DNA of 64,000 nucleotides from JARDZU01 sp963730285 (lineage in GTDB: Bacteria; Actinomycetota; Acidimicrobiia; Spongiisociales; ZC4RG35). The notes below the pieces were generated by a model. That model was not told where the DNA came from and made no database searches. It saw only the letters and a list, made by a program, of their open reading frames with translations. Shown piece after piece: positions 26,622 through 36,091 of this stretch. Each line of letters starts with the position of its first letter. Positions within the stretch are counted from its first letter, which is position 1. Both the position numbers and the translations under genes were made by a program. Location: positions 124,001-188,000 of the forward strand of contig CAVSQY010000008.1 of the NCBI GenBank assembly GCA_963730285.1. Direction: 5' to 3'.

Positions 26622-27161
26622 CTAACTCACCGTATGGCTTTCCTTGAATTGCACCGGGACGGACCCGACCCCGAAGTCCTTGCGCAATGGATGGCCCTCC
26701 CAATCATCGGGCATCAGGATTCGCGTGAGATCAGGATGACCATCGAATTCGACGCCAAACATGTCGAAAGCCTCACGCTCGGCAAAGTTGGCTCCGGCCC
26801 AAATGGGGACCAGGGAGGCGACGCGGGGATCCTCACGCCCCGTGGTGGTGCTCATGCGCAGACGCTGGCGATGGCTCATCGAGAGGAGGTTGGCCACTAT
26901 CTCGAAACGCTCAGGCCTCTGACGCATCCAATCGACGACGGTGACGTCCAAGCACACCTCGAAACCGGCATCTCGCGCCGCCTTGGCGAATTCGAACCAC
27001 TGCTCGTTGTGAACTCGAACCACGTCCTGGCCGAATGAGTCGATCCAGTGGACCTCTTCGAAATCCCCGAGAAGGCCTCTCAAGACCTCGTTGTCGGGAA
27101 GCTGACGCACCTGGGGCTCTTCGACGATCCCGCCCTCGACCTTGGATTTCTCATCGGTCAA
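26622..27161 (-). CDS. nuoC: NADH-quinone oxidoreductase subunit C
   Basis: I place the start at a TTG whose TTGA overlaps the nuoB stop, giving 179 residues. The family signature is present: WAGANFAEREAFDMFGVEFDGHPDLTRILMPDDWEGHPLRKD. The frame stays open for another 62 codons upstream, but these are a shadow of nuoB. It is a hydrophilic-arm subunit that packs against NuoD. Confidence 0.93.
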   Translation of the reverse strand: MTDEKSKVEGGIVEEPQVRQLPDNEVLRGLLGDFEEVHWIDSFGQDVVRVHNEQWFEFAKAARDAGFEVCLDVTVVDWMRQRPERFEIVANLLSMSHRQRLRMSTTTGREDPRVASLVPIWAGANFAEREAFDMFGVEFDGHPDLTRILMPDDWEGHPLRKDFGVGSVPVQFKESHTVS

Positions 27162-27625
27162 TTGACGATCTCCCCAGCCATGATCTTGTCGTGGAGGGTG
27201 AGGATCCCGTGCATGAGGCTCTGCGGGCCCGGTGGGCAACCCGGGACGTAGATGTCGACGGGCACCACCTGATCGACCCCCTGAACCAGGGCGTAGTTGT
27301 TGAACATCCCACCCGTGGAGGCGCAGGCCCCCATTGAGATCACCCATTTCGGATCGGGCATCTGGTCATAGACCTGCCGGAGCACCGGGGCCATCTTCTG
27401 ACTGACTCTCCCGGCCACGATCATGAGGTCGGCTTGTCGTGGTGAGGCACGGAACACTTCCATGCCGAACCTCGCCAGGTCGTAGTGGGCAGCTCCGGTT
27501 GCCATCATCTCGATGGCGCAACACGCCAGCCCGAAGGTTGCGGGGAACATGGAGCGGGTGCGCGCCCATTTCGAGGCGCGGTCCACGGTGGTCATCAGCA
27601 GGTTCCCTGGAGGGGTGGTCGCCAT
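27158..27625 (-). CDS. nuoB: NADH-quinone oxidoreductase subunit B ([4Fe-4S] N2)
   Basis: The product has 155 residues. The N2 cluster ligands are visible: FGLACCAIEMMA with tandem cysteines, CASTGGMF, and VPGCPPGPQSL. It hands electrons to quinone. It follows nuoA directly (stop and start adjacent). Confidence 0.97.
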   Translation of the reverse strand: MATTPPGNLLMTTVDRASKWARTRSMFPATFGLACCAIEMMATGAAHYDLARFGMEVFRASPRQADLMIVAGRVSQKMAPVLRQVYDQMPDPKWVISMGACASTGGMFNNYALVQGVDQVVPVDIYVPGCPPGPQSLMHGILTLHDKIMAGEIVN

Positions 27626-28036
27626 CTAGGCGGCCTCCTCTTTCACCTCGAGTGGCATGTAGCGGGCTCGCCGATGGACGTTCCAGTCGAGGGCACCGCG
27701 CTTCCACACATAGGCCAGCGTCTCGGCGACGAAGAAGGTGAACACGAACACGGCAGCCACCCCATACCAGCCGAGTCTGTCGAATATGGACGCCCAGGCG
27801 AAGAGGAAGATGATCTCGATGTCAAAGATGACGAACAACATCGCCACCAGATAGAACTTCACAGGGAATCTCTGGACCGGCTCCATTTCGGGGACGATCC
27901 CGCACTCATAAGGATCGAGCTTGGCCTCCGTCGGGCGATTGGGCCGCACCAAACGGGAAAAGAAAAGGGACGCCGCCACAAACGCGCCGGCCAACAGGAG
28001 CATGAGGCCGATCGGCAGATAGTCGGCAAGTGTCAC
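27626..28036 (-). CDS. nuoA: NADH-quinone oxidoreductase subunit A
   Basis: The product has 136 residues and three helices, with YECGIVPEMEPVQRFPVKFYLVAMLFVIFDIEIIFLFAWA, the conserved NuoA loop-helix. It is the first gene of the nuo operon. Confidence 0.97.
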   Translation of the reverse strand: MTLADYLPIGLMLLLAGAFVAASLFFSRLVRPNRPTEAKLDPYECGIVPEMEPVQRFPVKFYLVAMLFVIFDIEIIFLFAWASIFDRLGWYGVAAVFVFTFFVAETLAYVWKRGALDWNVHRRARYMPLEVKEEAA

Positions 28037-28271
28037 GTTCTGAGCTTAGGACGGCCCTTGCAGGTGGGTTAAATCAACGACGACGGCCGTACCGTCTCGA
28101 GACTCGGTCACATCTCTGGCCGCAAAGCTGCACGGTGCTCTTGACGTCGTCGGTATTCATCGAATCGCCGGTCGAGGTTGGCAAGTGAGATCGGCCGACT
28201 TGATCCGGCCCCCCAGTCGAGTGAACCAAAAGGACCTCCTATCCTCGACTCTGACCAATCGGAGGTGATCA
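28037..28271. promoter_or_regulatory. Divergent promoter region for nuo and the LLM oxidoreductase gene
   Basis: About 235 non-coding bases between divergent genes must hold both promoters. I looked for a Rex-type operator (TTGTGAA-N4-TTCACAA) and see none here. The plus-strand gene has a good ribosome site (ggaggtgatca) directly before its ATG. Confidence 0.5.
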
Positions 28272-29288
28272 ATGGGGCTGGGATTCGGCTTGCTCAGCGC
28301 ACAAACCAAACCTGGGGAGGAGGATTGGGCTCGGACATATGACGAGACGATCCGTATCGCCACCGAAGCGGAGCGTCTGGGTTTCTCGTCGGTGTGGACC
28401 ACCGAGCATCATTTTGTCGACGACGGGTACATGCCGTCCCTCCTCGTTGTGAGTGCGGCCATCGCTGCCGTCACATCGAGAATCGAGATCGGGACCGGTG
28501 TGGTGCTCGCACCACTGCACCACCCGCTGCGTCTCGCCGAGGATGCGGCCACTGTCAATGTCCTGAGCAAAGGGCGGCTGACCCTTGGCCTCGGCCTGGG
28601 TTGGAGCGAGATCGAGTTCGCCGGCCTCGGTGCCCAGATTCACCAGCGAGGCGCCGCCATGGAGGAGATCCTCACCATCCTGCCCAGGGCTTGGACCGGC
28701 GAGCCCTTCCATCACGACGGCAAGATCTATAGATTCCCGTCGCTGGCAGTGCGACCCAAGCCGACGAGTCGCATCCCCGTGCTCATCGGTGGTGGGGCCG
28801 AGCCGGCCGTCAGACGCGCCGCCCGCCTCTCGGACGGGTTGTTTGCCAACGTCTCGCCCGATCAGCTGCTCGAGCAGACCGAGTGGATCCTGGATGAATG
28901 CGAGAAAGTTGGCAGAGACCCATCGGAGCTGCGCATCGTCCACTACTCAGTGATGCTCCCAGGCGCCAGCCCCGAGACGGCGTGGGAGCGATATCGCGAC
29001 CACGTCTGGCATATGACCTGGAAATACACCGACATGGATCCTTCCGCCAACAGACCCGGACCGCCTCCCCAGGCGCCTCCTCTCACCGAAGACAGGCGTG
29101 GTCGGTTGGAGGGGCGGTTCACCGTGGCAGGCAGCGGCGACCAGATCGTGTCCACACTGCTCGATCTGCGGGAGCGCTCACCGTTGCCGGTGGAATTCGC
29201 CGCTCGCAGCTTCTTCCCCACACTCGACTACGACGCTCAGATCGAGGTCATGGAGCAGCTAGCCGAAGAGGTGGCGCCTCACCTGTGA
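28272..29288 (+). CDS. LLM-class flavin/F420-dependent oxidoreductase
   Basis: The product has 338 residues and the luciferase-like TIM barrel: FGLLSAQ at the first strand, SVWTTEHHFVDDGYMPS, IGTGVVLAPLHHPLRLAEDAATVNVLSKGRLTLGLGLGW, and VLIGGGAEPAVRRAARLSDGLF. These enzymes use FMN or F420 to oxidise or reduce varied substrates, including monooxygenation. The cofactor cannot be settled from sequence; F420 is common in this phylum. It is monocistronic, divergent from nuo. Confidence 0.9.
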   Translation: MGLGFGLLSAQTKPGEEDWARTYDETIRIATEAERLGFSSVWTTEHHFVDDGYMPSLLVVSAAIAAVTSRIEIGTGVVLAPLHHPLRLAEDAATVNVLSKGRLTLGLGLGWSEIEFAGLGAQIHQRGAAMEEILTILPRAWTGEPFHHDGKIYRFPSLAVRPKPTSRIPVLIGGGAEPAVRRAARLSDGLFANVSPDQLLEQTEWILDECEKVGRDPSELRIVHYSVMLPGASPETAWERYRDHVWHMTWKYTDMDPSANRPGPPPQAPPLTEDRRGRLEGRFTVAGSGDQIVSTLLDLRERSPLPVEFAARSFFPTLDYDAQIEVMEQLAEEVAPHL

Positions 29289-29292
29289 GCCT

Positions 29293-29958
29293 TCATCCGA
29301 TCAGTTGATCGGAGATCTCGGTGAGATCGCGACCGACGAGTTGCGGGGGCGCACTCGGAAGACTCCACAAGGTGCCCGGGCGATTGACGAAAGCAGCCTG
29401 AGCGCCGGCCTTCAGCGCCCCGGCGACGTCCCAGTCGTGTGCGGCGATGAGCATCGAGTCGCCTATTTCGACATCCATCACATGCGCTGCATAGAGATAG
29501 GTGGCCGGGTCGGGCTTGAACCGCTCGACTTCCTCGACCGAGATCACACGCTGAATGAAGGTATGAAGGCCGGCATTTTCGATCTGGACATTGGCAGCCC
29601 GGGTGGATCCGTTGGTCAGGGCAGCGGTGCGGAAGCCGGCGTCAAGAAGTCGCTCCAGGGCGGGGATCACGTCGAGGTGTGCGGGGAGGATGGCGAGCCG
29701 AGTGACCAATTCGGTGGCCGTCGCCTCGTCGAGCTTGACACCACGACGCTCGGCGACCAAGAGGAGGGCCTCGACACCGATCACTCCGAAATGTCGGTAT
29801 TGGCCGAGTTGGTTGGCCACCAGTGAGCCATGCAGCATCCTGGCGAACCACTCACCTATGGCGGCAGGGGTGCCGAAGACGTCCTCGAAGTCGATCTCGA
29901 GGGGAGAGAGGTCGAGAAGCGTCTGATTGACGTCGAAGATCAGAAGCTCCGGTCTCAC
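29293..29958 (-). CDS. HAD-superfamily hydrolase, haloacid dehalogenase type II-like
   Basis: The product has 221 residues. HAD motifs are I FDVNQTLLDL (nucleophile Asp, with Asn rather than Asp two residues on), II LTNGS, III RFKPDPATYL with Lys, and IV MLIAAHDWDVAGA. Lack of the second motif-I aspartate is typical of L-2-haloacid dehalogenases rather than phosphatases. Its start overlaps the stop of the upstream geranylgeranyl reductase-like gene by four bases, so the two are co-translated. Confidence 0.85.
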   Translation of the reverse strand: MRPELLIFDVNQTLLDLSPLEIDFEDVFGTPAAIGEWFARMLHGSLVANQLGQYRHFGVIGVEALLLVAERRGVKLDEATATELVTRLAILPAHLDVIPALERLLDAGFRTAALTNGSTRAANVQIENAGLHTFIQRVISVEEVERFKPDPATYLYAAHVMDVEIGDSMLIAAHDWDVAGALKAGAQAAFVNRPGTLWSLPSAPPQLVGRDLTEISDQLIG

Positions 29959-31193
29959 GTTGTCGGCAGGGCCCGTACCACCGAGGCCAGGGCATCGTAG
30001 GTGCGCTCACCCATGTGCTTCTCGTCCTCGTCCAGCAAATTCGCCATGACTTTCAAGGTCCACTCCATCAGCGAGCGATTGCGGAGCCCCGTGTGAGCCA
30101 GCGCCCTCATGACCGACGGGTGCCCGATCAGTTTCACAAAAATCCGCGCCATCTTGTAATAGAGGCCGTATTCGTCCTCCAGGTACTGTGGATATCGGCG
30201 CAGAAGCCCGAAATCTCCAGTCCCCAGCGCGTCACCAACATGATCCGCCGCAATTCGCCCGGTCTCATAGGCATAGGAGATCCCTTCGCCGTTCCAGGGA
30301 TTTATCGCTCCGGCCGCATCACCGATGGTGATCCAATTGGCCCCGACCAGCGGGCTCTTGGAGAATGACATCGTAAGTTTGCCGCCCACCGGGTCGGTCA
30401 ACTTCGACTCCTCACCGAAGCCCCAGTAGCGCGGTGCGGTTGCCACGTAGTCGGCCATCATCCGGGTGGTGTTGACGTGCTTCCAACGCTTGAAAGTCGA
30501 AAGCAGCCCAACCCCAACATTGACCGTCCCATCGCCAAGCGGGAAGACCCAGCCATAACCGGGCATCGTGGCCCCAGAAGAGTCCCTCATGTCCAATTGG
30601 CTCTCGAGGAATGGGTCTGTCGAGAGAGGAGACTCGTAATAGCCCCGGGCCGCGAGACCCATCGGGAAGTCCTTGCGCCGGCTATTGCCCAAGTCACGCC
30701 CGAAGCGGTTCATCGAACCGTCGGCTATCACGGCTACGGCCGGGTTGACGAGCTCGGATTCACCGTCGTGGGTCAGAGTGACACCGGTGAGGAGACCGTC
30801 CTCGATGTGTGGCGAGGCCAAGGTCTTTTGGAGGATCCGCACCCCTTGCTTCTCGGCGAGGGTTGCCACCTGCCCATCGAGATCATATCGACGCATCACT
30901 CCGCCCCAATTGGGGAACCGGGAGTGCCGAGGCCAGGGGAGCTCGATCATCAGGTCGTCTCCTGCGTACGAGCGCAGCCCGGTGATTCGGTGGAATGGAG
31001 CGACGTCGAAGTCGAAGCCCATGTCCTGGAGTTGGAGTATTGCCCGAGGGGTGAGGCCATCTCCACACGTCTTGTCTCGCGGATATTCCTTCTTCTCGAC
31101 CAGAGTGACCTCATGACCGGCGCGGGCGAGCCAGAAGGCGGCGGCCGACCCGGCTGGGCCACCGCCCACCACCAGGACAGAGGGGGAAGACAT
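29955..31193 (-). CDS. FAD-dependent geranylgeranyl reductase-family protein
   Basis: The product has 412 residues. The N-terminal FAD motif is SVLVVGGGPAGSAAAFWLARAGHEVTLVEK, with the second motif GDAAGAINPWNGEGISYAYETG typical of the geranylgeranyl/menaquinone-side-chain reductase group. PRDKTCGDGLTP is the family's conserved cysteine segment. It probably saturates isoprenoid double bonds, for example in menaquinone (MenJ-like) or lipids. Placement between nuo and the bc genes favours a quinone role, but this is inferred. Confidence 0.85.
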   Translation of the reverse strand: MSSPSVLVVGGGPAGSAAAFWLARAGHEVTLVEKKEYPRDKTCGDGLTPRAILQLQDMGFDFDVAPFHRITGLRSYAGDDLMIELPWPRHSRFPNWGGVMRRYDLDGQVATLAEKQGVRILQKTLASPHIEDGLLTGVTLTHDGESELVNPAVAVIADGSMNRFGRDLGNSRRKDFPMGLAARGYYESPLSTDPFLESQLDMRDSSGATMPGYGWVFPLGDGTVNVGVGLLSTFKRWKHVNTTRMMADYVATAPRYWGFGEESKLTDPVGGKLTMSFSKSPLVGANWITIGDAAGAINPWNGEGISYAYETGRIAADHVGDALGTGDFGLLRRYPQYLEDEYGLYYKMARIFVKLIGHPSVMRALAHTGLRNRSLMEWTLKVMANLLDEDEKHMGERTYDALASVVRALPTT

Positions 31194-31295
31194 GGCGCGA
31201 GGTTAGATAGCGCATCCCTGTATTCGACATTCCCGCATCCCCCATGCCCCGACTCGAATCTGATACCGACCGGGGCTCGTTTAACGTGACGGGCG

Positions 31296-31913
31296 ATGTC
31301 GGAGATCCCCAAGGCGACGGTGGTTCGTTTGCCCCGCTACCTGCGGCTTCTGGAGGATCTCGACGCATCCCATGACGTGGTCAGCTCCGAAGAGTTGGCG
31401 GCGGCGGCGGGGGCCAATGCGGCCAACGTCCGCCGCGACCTCTCACACATCGACTTCCACGGGGTGAGGGGGATCGGGTACTCGGTCAGTGAGCTCCGGT
31501 CGCGCATCCGCCAGGAGCTCGGTATCGCTTTCCGCCAGAGGGTCGCCATCGTCGGCGCCGGGAACCTGGGTCGCGCCTTGGCCAACTATGCGGGTCTGAG
31601 CAGACGTGGATTCGATGTTGTCGCGTTGTACGACACGGATTCGAAGAAGATCGGGACCAGCGTGGGACAAGTGGAGATCCAGGATCTGGAGAGATTGGAC
31701 GGCGACTGCAAAGGCGACTGTTTCGAGATCGCCATCCTCGCCGTGCCGGCGGTCGCCGCCCAACAGGTAACCGACCGGCTCATCGCATCGGGGATCCGCT
31801 CGATACTCAACTTTGCGCCGGTGCGAGTTCGGGTGCCCGAAAACGTCTCGGTTCGACAGGTCGACCTGTCGATGGAGTTGCAGGTACTCAGCTACTACGG
31901 AAGCAGGGTCTGA
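31296..31913 (+). CDS. rex: Redox-sensing transcriptional repressor Rex
   Basis: The product has 205 residues. A winged helix (KATVVRLPRYLRLLEDL...VSSEELAAAAGANAANVRRDLSHIDFHGVRGIGY) is followed by the NADH-binding Rossmann fold with VAIVGAGNLGRALANY and the C-terminal swapped helix. Rex senses NADH/NAD+ and represses respiratory genes. It sits between nuo and the bc operon, both natural targets. It is divergent from the flavoprotein gene; I see no clear Rex site in that 102-base gap. Confidence 0.95.
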   Translation: MSEIPKATVVRLPRYLRLLEDLDASHDVVSSEELAAAAGANAANVRRDLSHIDFHGVRGIGYSVSELRSRIRQELGIAFRQRVAIVGAGNLGRALANYAGLSRRGFDVVALYDTDSKKIGTSVGQVEIQDLERLDGDCKGDCFEIAILAVPAVAAQQVTDRLIASGIRSILNFAPVRVRVPENVSVRQVDLSMELQVLSYYGSRV

Positions 31914-31923
31914 AAGCAGCCGG

Positions 31924-32310
31924 TCAGGCCGAAGATTTCTCCTGTGACTCTTCGTATTGGTTCAAGGCGACCAGGAATGCGAGGAACAACACCAACGCGA
32001 CCAGCAGATAGGTGATCGGGATGATGCGTATCTGGAAGGCGTTGAGACCCTCGATGTCGGCCGGCTTGGGACCGCGCGGCGCGTAGATCACGAACAGCAT
32101 CGATGTGATGGTCAACCACCCGAAGACCGCCGCTCCGCTCACCAGGAACCCGAGGCGCTTGCCCAGATTCGTGTAGTTGAACAAATAGATCGAGCCGTAG
32201 AAGAGGCCAACTGCACCCAGAGTGAGGATGATCCCGGTGACAAAGAGGTTGGCCGAGAACAGCGATCGAAAGAGCTGACGGAAGAAATCTCCTTGAGCCA
32301 AGATCATCAT
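31924..32310 (-). CDS. Small membrane protein of the bc operon
   Basis: The product has 128 residues with about three helices (LFVTGIILTLGAVGLFYGSIYLF, FLVSGAAVFGWLTITSMLFVIY and IIPITYLLVALVLFLAFLVAL). It starts three bases after the cytochrome c stop and is the last gene of the bc operon. I recognise no family. It may be an accessory subunit of the bc complex. Confidence 0.6.
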   Translation of the reverse strand: MMILAQGDFFRQLFRSLFSANLFVTGIILTLGAVGLFYGSIYLFNYTNLGKRLGFLVSGAAVFGWLTITSMLFVIYAPRGPKPADIEGLNAFQIRIIPITYLLVALVLFLAFLVALNQYEESQEKSSA

Positions 32311-32313
32311 GGG

Positions 32314-34218
32314 TTATCCCATCCCGTCCAAGTTGCCGGCACGCAGGAACTTGGCCAAGAGCTCGATGTCCGCCTGGCTGAGAATCGCTCCGAACGCTGG
32401 CATCCGACCAGAGCCGAACCCGTTGAGCCCGTACGGCGTCTGCGCCTCGGAGCCTCGGATCAGGAACTGGATGAGAAGGTCATCCTGGGTCAGGGGCGCC
32501 GCAGGGCCGAACTGGACCGTGGGGCGGCCATCCCACAGGGCGGGGCCGAACCCACCCGATCCGGCCTCTTTGGTGTACGGGACACCGGCGCTGTAGCCGG
32601 CCGTGTGACAACGGGCGCAGTTGGAGTTGAACAAACCCACCGCGCGCTGGGCCACGTCCTCGGTTACCCCCATGGCTGCAGCCACACCTGCGATGTCGAT
32701 CTTGTAGGCACCGTCGCTTTGAGCGGCCTGGAGGAATCTCAAGCCTGCCTTTTGAGAATCGAGGAGCTTGGCCTCGTTCTTGGTCGTAACGGCCAGGGTC
32801 GTGCTCAAGGACTCGAGGCCGCCAACGAACCCATTGGCCGTATCGACGTCCGCTTGCCCGCCCACAGACTCGGGGTTGGCAGGGTCGAGTTTTATCTTTG
32901 CCACTTGGGGCGGGAATGTGGCGGCGTCGGCTGCCGCGGTTTGGGCGCTTACGGCGTTTTCGGCACCATTGGAGATGCCGTCACCGTCGGGATCGGAGCC
33001 GTTGTCCATGGCGGTTCCGACCGCGGTGGCCAGGTCGGCCGCACCGGCAATCGGTGGGTCGGCGGCTCCAGCGTCATCGAGAGCGGTCTTGAGAGCCTGT
33101 GCGCTTGCCAGGTCACTCACCTCGGCGGGCACCTCGACACCGGCATCGGCGGCCTGGGCCCTGAGGTCTGCCAACTGCTCCAAGGCCAATGGGCTGAGAC
33201 CGATCGAAGGGTCGACGCTCCCTGATTCCAACGCCTGGTTGAGGTTGTCCAGGTTCGGGGTGACGATCGGATCGGTCCCCACCGCAGCCTCCAGCGCGGC
33301 GACCGCCTGATCGGCAAGCTCGGCATCAGCGGTCGCGGGATCCATGGTCACCGGCTCGATCACCGTGAAGTCTCCAACTGCCTCTGCAGAGAGATCGCTC
33401 AGACCCGTCTCGGTGACGTCCGAGAGGCCATCGGCGTCGGTGTCGATTCCTTGATCGGCGCCATTGAAGATATCCCTTGCCCTGGCCGCCAGGTCATCGG
33501 CGATGGTGGATTGATCAGGCGCTTGGCGGATATCGGCGATCACCTGCTCCTGTTTGATGATCTCCGCCGCGATGGTCGTATCACCCTCTTCGAGCCTTTG
33601 GAGGGCTTCGTCGATGGCGGGTTCGACCTCGTTGAGCGCCTGAGCCTGGGGAATCTGGATGGTCTTCAGATAGTTGACCACATCCTGGACTTCGGCCTCG
33701 TTGAGAGGACCGCCACCGGCCAGCCCCCATGCGGGCATCGGGGTGTTGCCACGGCCGTACGTGACCCAAAACATGACCTCGTCCTCGTCATAGCGGAGAA
33801 GGACGTCGTTGATCGAGGGGGCGGTCCAAGACACCGTGACACCCGAGCGTTTCTCCACATAGGAGGCCACACCGCCAGAACCTTCCGGACCGTGGCAGCT
33901 GAAGCACTTGAACTCTTCGACGACCTTGGCGCCCCTTGCCACCGATGCGTCGGAGAACTCCTGGACGAAGTTCTCCTGGCGAGCCGGCTCGTTGAGGAAA
34001 TACAACGGGAGGGAGATAGCCAGGAACGCAGAGAAGGCGATCGCGGCCTTCTGCCCTCCTTCGAGACGTTTCGTCTCCATCTCCTCATCGGTGATGCCGG
34101 GGCGGAGGTTGGAGGCGATTTCCTCCCCGCGACGGTTTCTGATGGCAGACACGAACAGAGTCCCAAGCCAAGCGATCGCCGCCACCACAGCAATGACTGT
34201 GATCAAATTCGCGGTCAT
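32314..34218 (-). CDS. Membrane-anchored diheme cytochrome c with Ca-binding-type repeats
   Basis: From MTANLITVIAVVA the product has 634 residues. Two membrane helices (about residues 3-25 and 57-75) are followed by a first cytochrome c domain (CFSCH at about 105, Met ligand in PMPAWG). A long acidic middle region carries two DxDxDG motifs (DTDADGLSDVTE and DPDGDGISNGAE), like thrombospondin type-3 calcium loops. A second cytochrome c domain lies near the end (CARCH at about 534, RMPAFG). It would carry electrons from the Rieske protein to an acceptor, replacing QcrC. The middle insertion of about 300 residues is unusual. Confidence 0.85.
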   Translation of the reverse strand: MTANLITVIAVVAAIAWLGTLFVSAIRNRRGEEIASNLRPGITDEEMETKRLEGGQKAAIAFSAFLAISLPLYFLNEPARQENFVQEFSDASVARGAKVVEEFKCFSCHGPEGSGGVASYVEKRSGVTVSWTAPSINDVLLRYDEDEVMFWVTYGRGNTPMPAWGLAGGGPLNEAEVQDVVNYLKTIQIPQAQALNEVEPAIDEALQRLEEGDTTIAAEIIKQEQVIADIRQAPDQSTIADDLAARARDIFNGADQGIDTDADGLSDVTETGLSDLSAEAVGDFTVIEPVTMDPATADAELADQAVAALEAAVGTDPIVTPNLDNLNQALESGSVDPSIGLSPLALEQLADLRAQAADAGVEVPAEVSDLASAQALKTALDDAGAADPPIAGAADLATAVGTAMDNGSDPDGDGISNGAENAVSAQTAAADAATFPPQVAKIKLDPANPESVGGQADVDTANGFVGGLESLSTTLAVTTKNEAKLLDSQKAGLRFLQAAQSDGAYKIDIAGVAAAMGVTEDVAQRAVGLFNSNCARCHTAGYSAGVPYTKEAGSGGFGPALWDGRPTVQFGPAAPLTQDDLLIQFLIRGSEAQTPYGLNGFGSGRMPAFGAILSQADIELLAKFLRAGNLDGMG

Positions 34219-34228
34219 GTTGGGCGCC

Positions 34229-35098
34229 TCACGCCGCGCCGATGCAGCTCGGCCCCTGCGGGTACTCAACAGTGCGCTCGGGTGCTCGTGGGGTCTGAAT
34301 GATCGTGCCGGTCTTGATCACCAAGTTGGAGCCTTGTATCTCGATCTGGAATCTGTCCAGATTTCGTGGCGCCGGGCCGGCGAAGTACTCACCGATAGAG
34401 TCGTATTTGGAGCCATGACATGGGCACTCGAAACCCTTGGACGTGGCACACCACGGAACCCTGCATCCGAGGTGGACGCACCGTTGGAATAGTGCCATCA
34501 GACCCTCGGCTTCCACGTTCTTACCGGCGAATTGGTCAGACAGCTTGGCCGGGGCCGGGACGAGGTAGGCCTTGGCCTCCGGTATGAAAAGGGGCAAGAC
34601 CGAACCGTCCGAGGCGTAGACCTGAGTTTGGAGGTCCGACACGGCGCCGGCGTCGATGTCCGCGCCAAAGCCGCCTGTCAGCTTGGGCCAGAAGAAGGCG
34701 AGGTAGTAGAGGCCCTGGATGGCCAGGAAGGACCCGAACGTGGCGGTTAGGGCCCTGTTGAAGAACTGACGTCGGGTGACACCGCCCTCCTCAGGTGACA
34801 CCTCCACGATTCGCTGTGACTCGACGATCTGTATTGCCGAGTCCGGCTGATGGTCTTCGATCGTCGGGGTCGGCTCGTCCTCGGCCATGACCGACTCCGG
34901 CTCGGAAGCGACGACGGGGGGCGCCACAGTGACCCCTGCCATGGATCGATCCGCCTTGAGAGTCTCTGACGAGACACCGGCCGTCGGCTCGGGCTTGTCG
35001 ACAGCTTGCGACCGTCTGTATGCAACTGTGAACGCCCCGATCGCGCCAAAGATCGCGACGACTGCAACGCCGATGAGGGCAATGCTGGTGACCGTCAT
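34229..35098 (-). CDS. qcrA: Rieske [2Fe-2S] protein of the bc complex
   Basis: From MTVTSIALIGVAV the product has 289 residues. An N-terminal helix and a long acidic linker are followed by RRQFFNRALTATFGSFLAIQGLYYLAFF, a Tat-like membrane segment, and then the Rieske domain with CVHLGC and CPCHGSKYD. The extra N-terminal helix is as in actinobacterial QcrA. It overlaps the cytochrome b C-terminal gene by four bases. Confidence 0.93.
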   Translation of the reverse strand: MTVTSIALIGVAVVAIFGAIGAFTVAYRRSQAVDKPEPTAGVSSETLKADRSMAGVTVAPPVVASEPESVMAEDEPTPTIEDHQPDSAIQIVESQRIVEVSPEEGGVTRRQFFNRALTATFGSFLAIQGLYYLAFFWPKLTGGFGADIDAGAVSDLQTQVYASDGSVLPLFIPEAKAYLVPAPAKLSDQFAGKNVEAEGLMALFQRCVHLGCRVPWCATSKGFECPCHGSKYDSIGEYFAGPAPRNLDRFQIEIQGSNLVIKTGTIIQTPRAPERTVEYPQGPSCIGAA

Positions 35099-36078
35099 TC
35101 GAAATTGACCCAATCCTTCAGATCGTCGAAGAAGACCCCGTCCTTCCACGGATAGGAGAAGTTGAACCCGCGCCCACGAAACAGCACACCGAACATCGTG
35201 AGCGTCGCCGCCCCGGCGAGGAAGACCGAGTAGAGCGCAATGGCGAACTTGCGATCACTGGGCCGAGTAGAAGGGTTCTTGTCGATGAAGGGGATCATCA
35301 TGAAACCGATCATCCCGGTGATGGTTGGCACCATCACACCCGCGATCTGGGGGTCGAAATAGGACAGCAATTCCTGGAGGCCGAGGAAATACCAGGGTGC
35401 CTTGGACGGATTGGGAGTGGCGTTGAAGTTGGCCGGGTCGAGCAACGGTGAGTGGATCACCACCGCCATGATCACCAGCAGCCCCGTGATGGCGAGCAAC
35501 GCACCAAACTCCATCAACATCAAGTGGGGCCAGGTGTTGACCTTGTCGGCCGGCTCGGCCTTCACGTTCTGTATGGCCCGGGCCTTGACGACGGTGAGCA
35601 GACGCTGGGTCCGCACACCCTCGGGCGTGCCCTTCGGTGGCACGACGGGACGGGGGCTCACCACCGATGCCACCTTGCCATTCCCTGATCCGTTGCCCGA
35701 AGGGGACGGACGGTCCTCGACTGCCGTTGCCACGGCGGCCGGAACCGGTTCGGGCACTGGCTCAGTCAATTCGGGAGCCTCCGTCGGTGGAGCCGGTGAC
35801 ACCTCGGGCTCGGCCGTCACCTCGACCTCGACGTCTCCGATCGGAGCCTCGTCGGTAGGCGTCTCTTCAACTGGCTCCGGCTCGTCCTCGAGATCCTCGA
35901 GGGCCTCTTCGATGGTCTCCTCGGCGGCCGCAGGCTCGAGCTCTTCCTTGGCCGACGGAGGTGGTGTCGGTGGCGCCTCGCCCTTCATCTCGGCGAGGAC
36001 TTGCTCGACAGGTATTCCCAACGCCTTGGCCTTGGCCTCGGCCGATCTTCTCAGCAGACTCTCCGGGATTTCAGTCAT
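35095..36078 (-). CDS. Cytochrome b C-terminal half (subunit IV-like) with N-terminal docking motif and acidic linker
   Basis: From MTEIPESLLRRS the product has 327 residues. The first 35 form a helical motif (PESLLRRSAEAKAKALG...VEQVLAEMKG). About 120 residues of Glu/Pro/Ala-rich linker follow, then three or four membrane helices with KAPWYFLGLQELLSY, the PEWY-equivalent quinol-site motif of subunit IV. The N-terminal motif recurs in both cytochromes c of the divergent operon. Split cytochrome b is as in b6f complexes and Firmicutes, not the usual actinobacterial QcrB. Confidence 0.88.
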   Translation of the reverse strand: MTEIPESLLRRSAEAKAKALGIPVEQVLAEMKGEAPPTPPPSAKEELEPAAAEETIEEALEDLEDEPEPVEETPTDEAPIGDVEVEVTAEPEVSPAPPTEAPELTEPVPEPVPAAVATAVEDRPSPSGNGSGNGKVASVVSPRPVVPPKGTPEGVRTQRLLTVVKARAIQNVKAEPADKVNTWPHLMLMEFGALLAITGLLVIMAVVIHSPLLDPANFNATPNPSKAPWYFLGLQELLSYFDPQIAGVMVPTITGMIGFMMIPFIDKNPSTRPSDRKFAIALYSVFLAGAATLTMFGVLFRGRGFNFSYPWKDGVFFDDLKDWVNFE

Positions 36079-36091
36079 CGAACGCTCCTCA

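Noticed and set aside
31194..31295. Rex operator between the flavoprotein gene and rex
   Set aside because: I looked for TTGTGAA-N4-TTCACAA-like palindromes here and in the nuo and bc intergenic regions and found none good enough to report.
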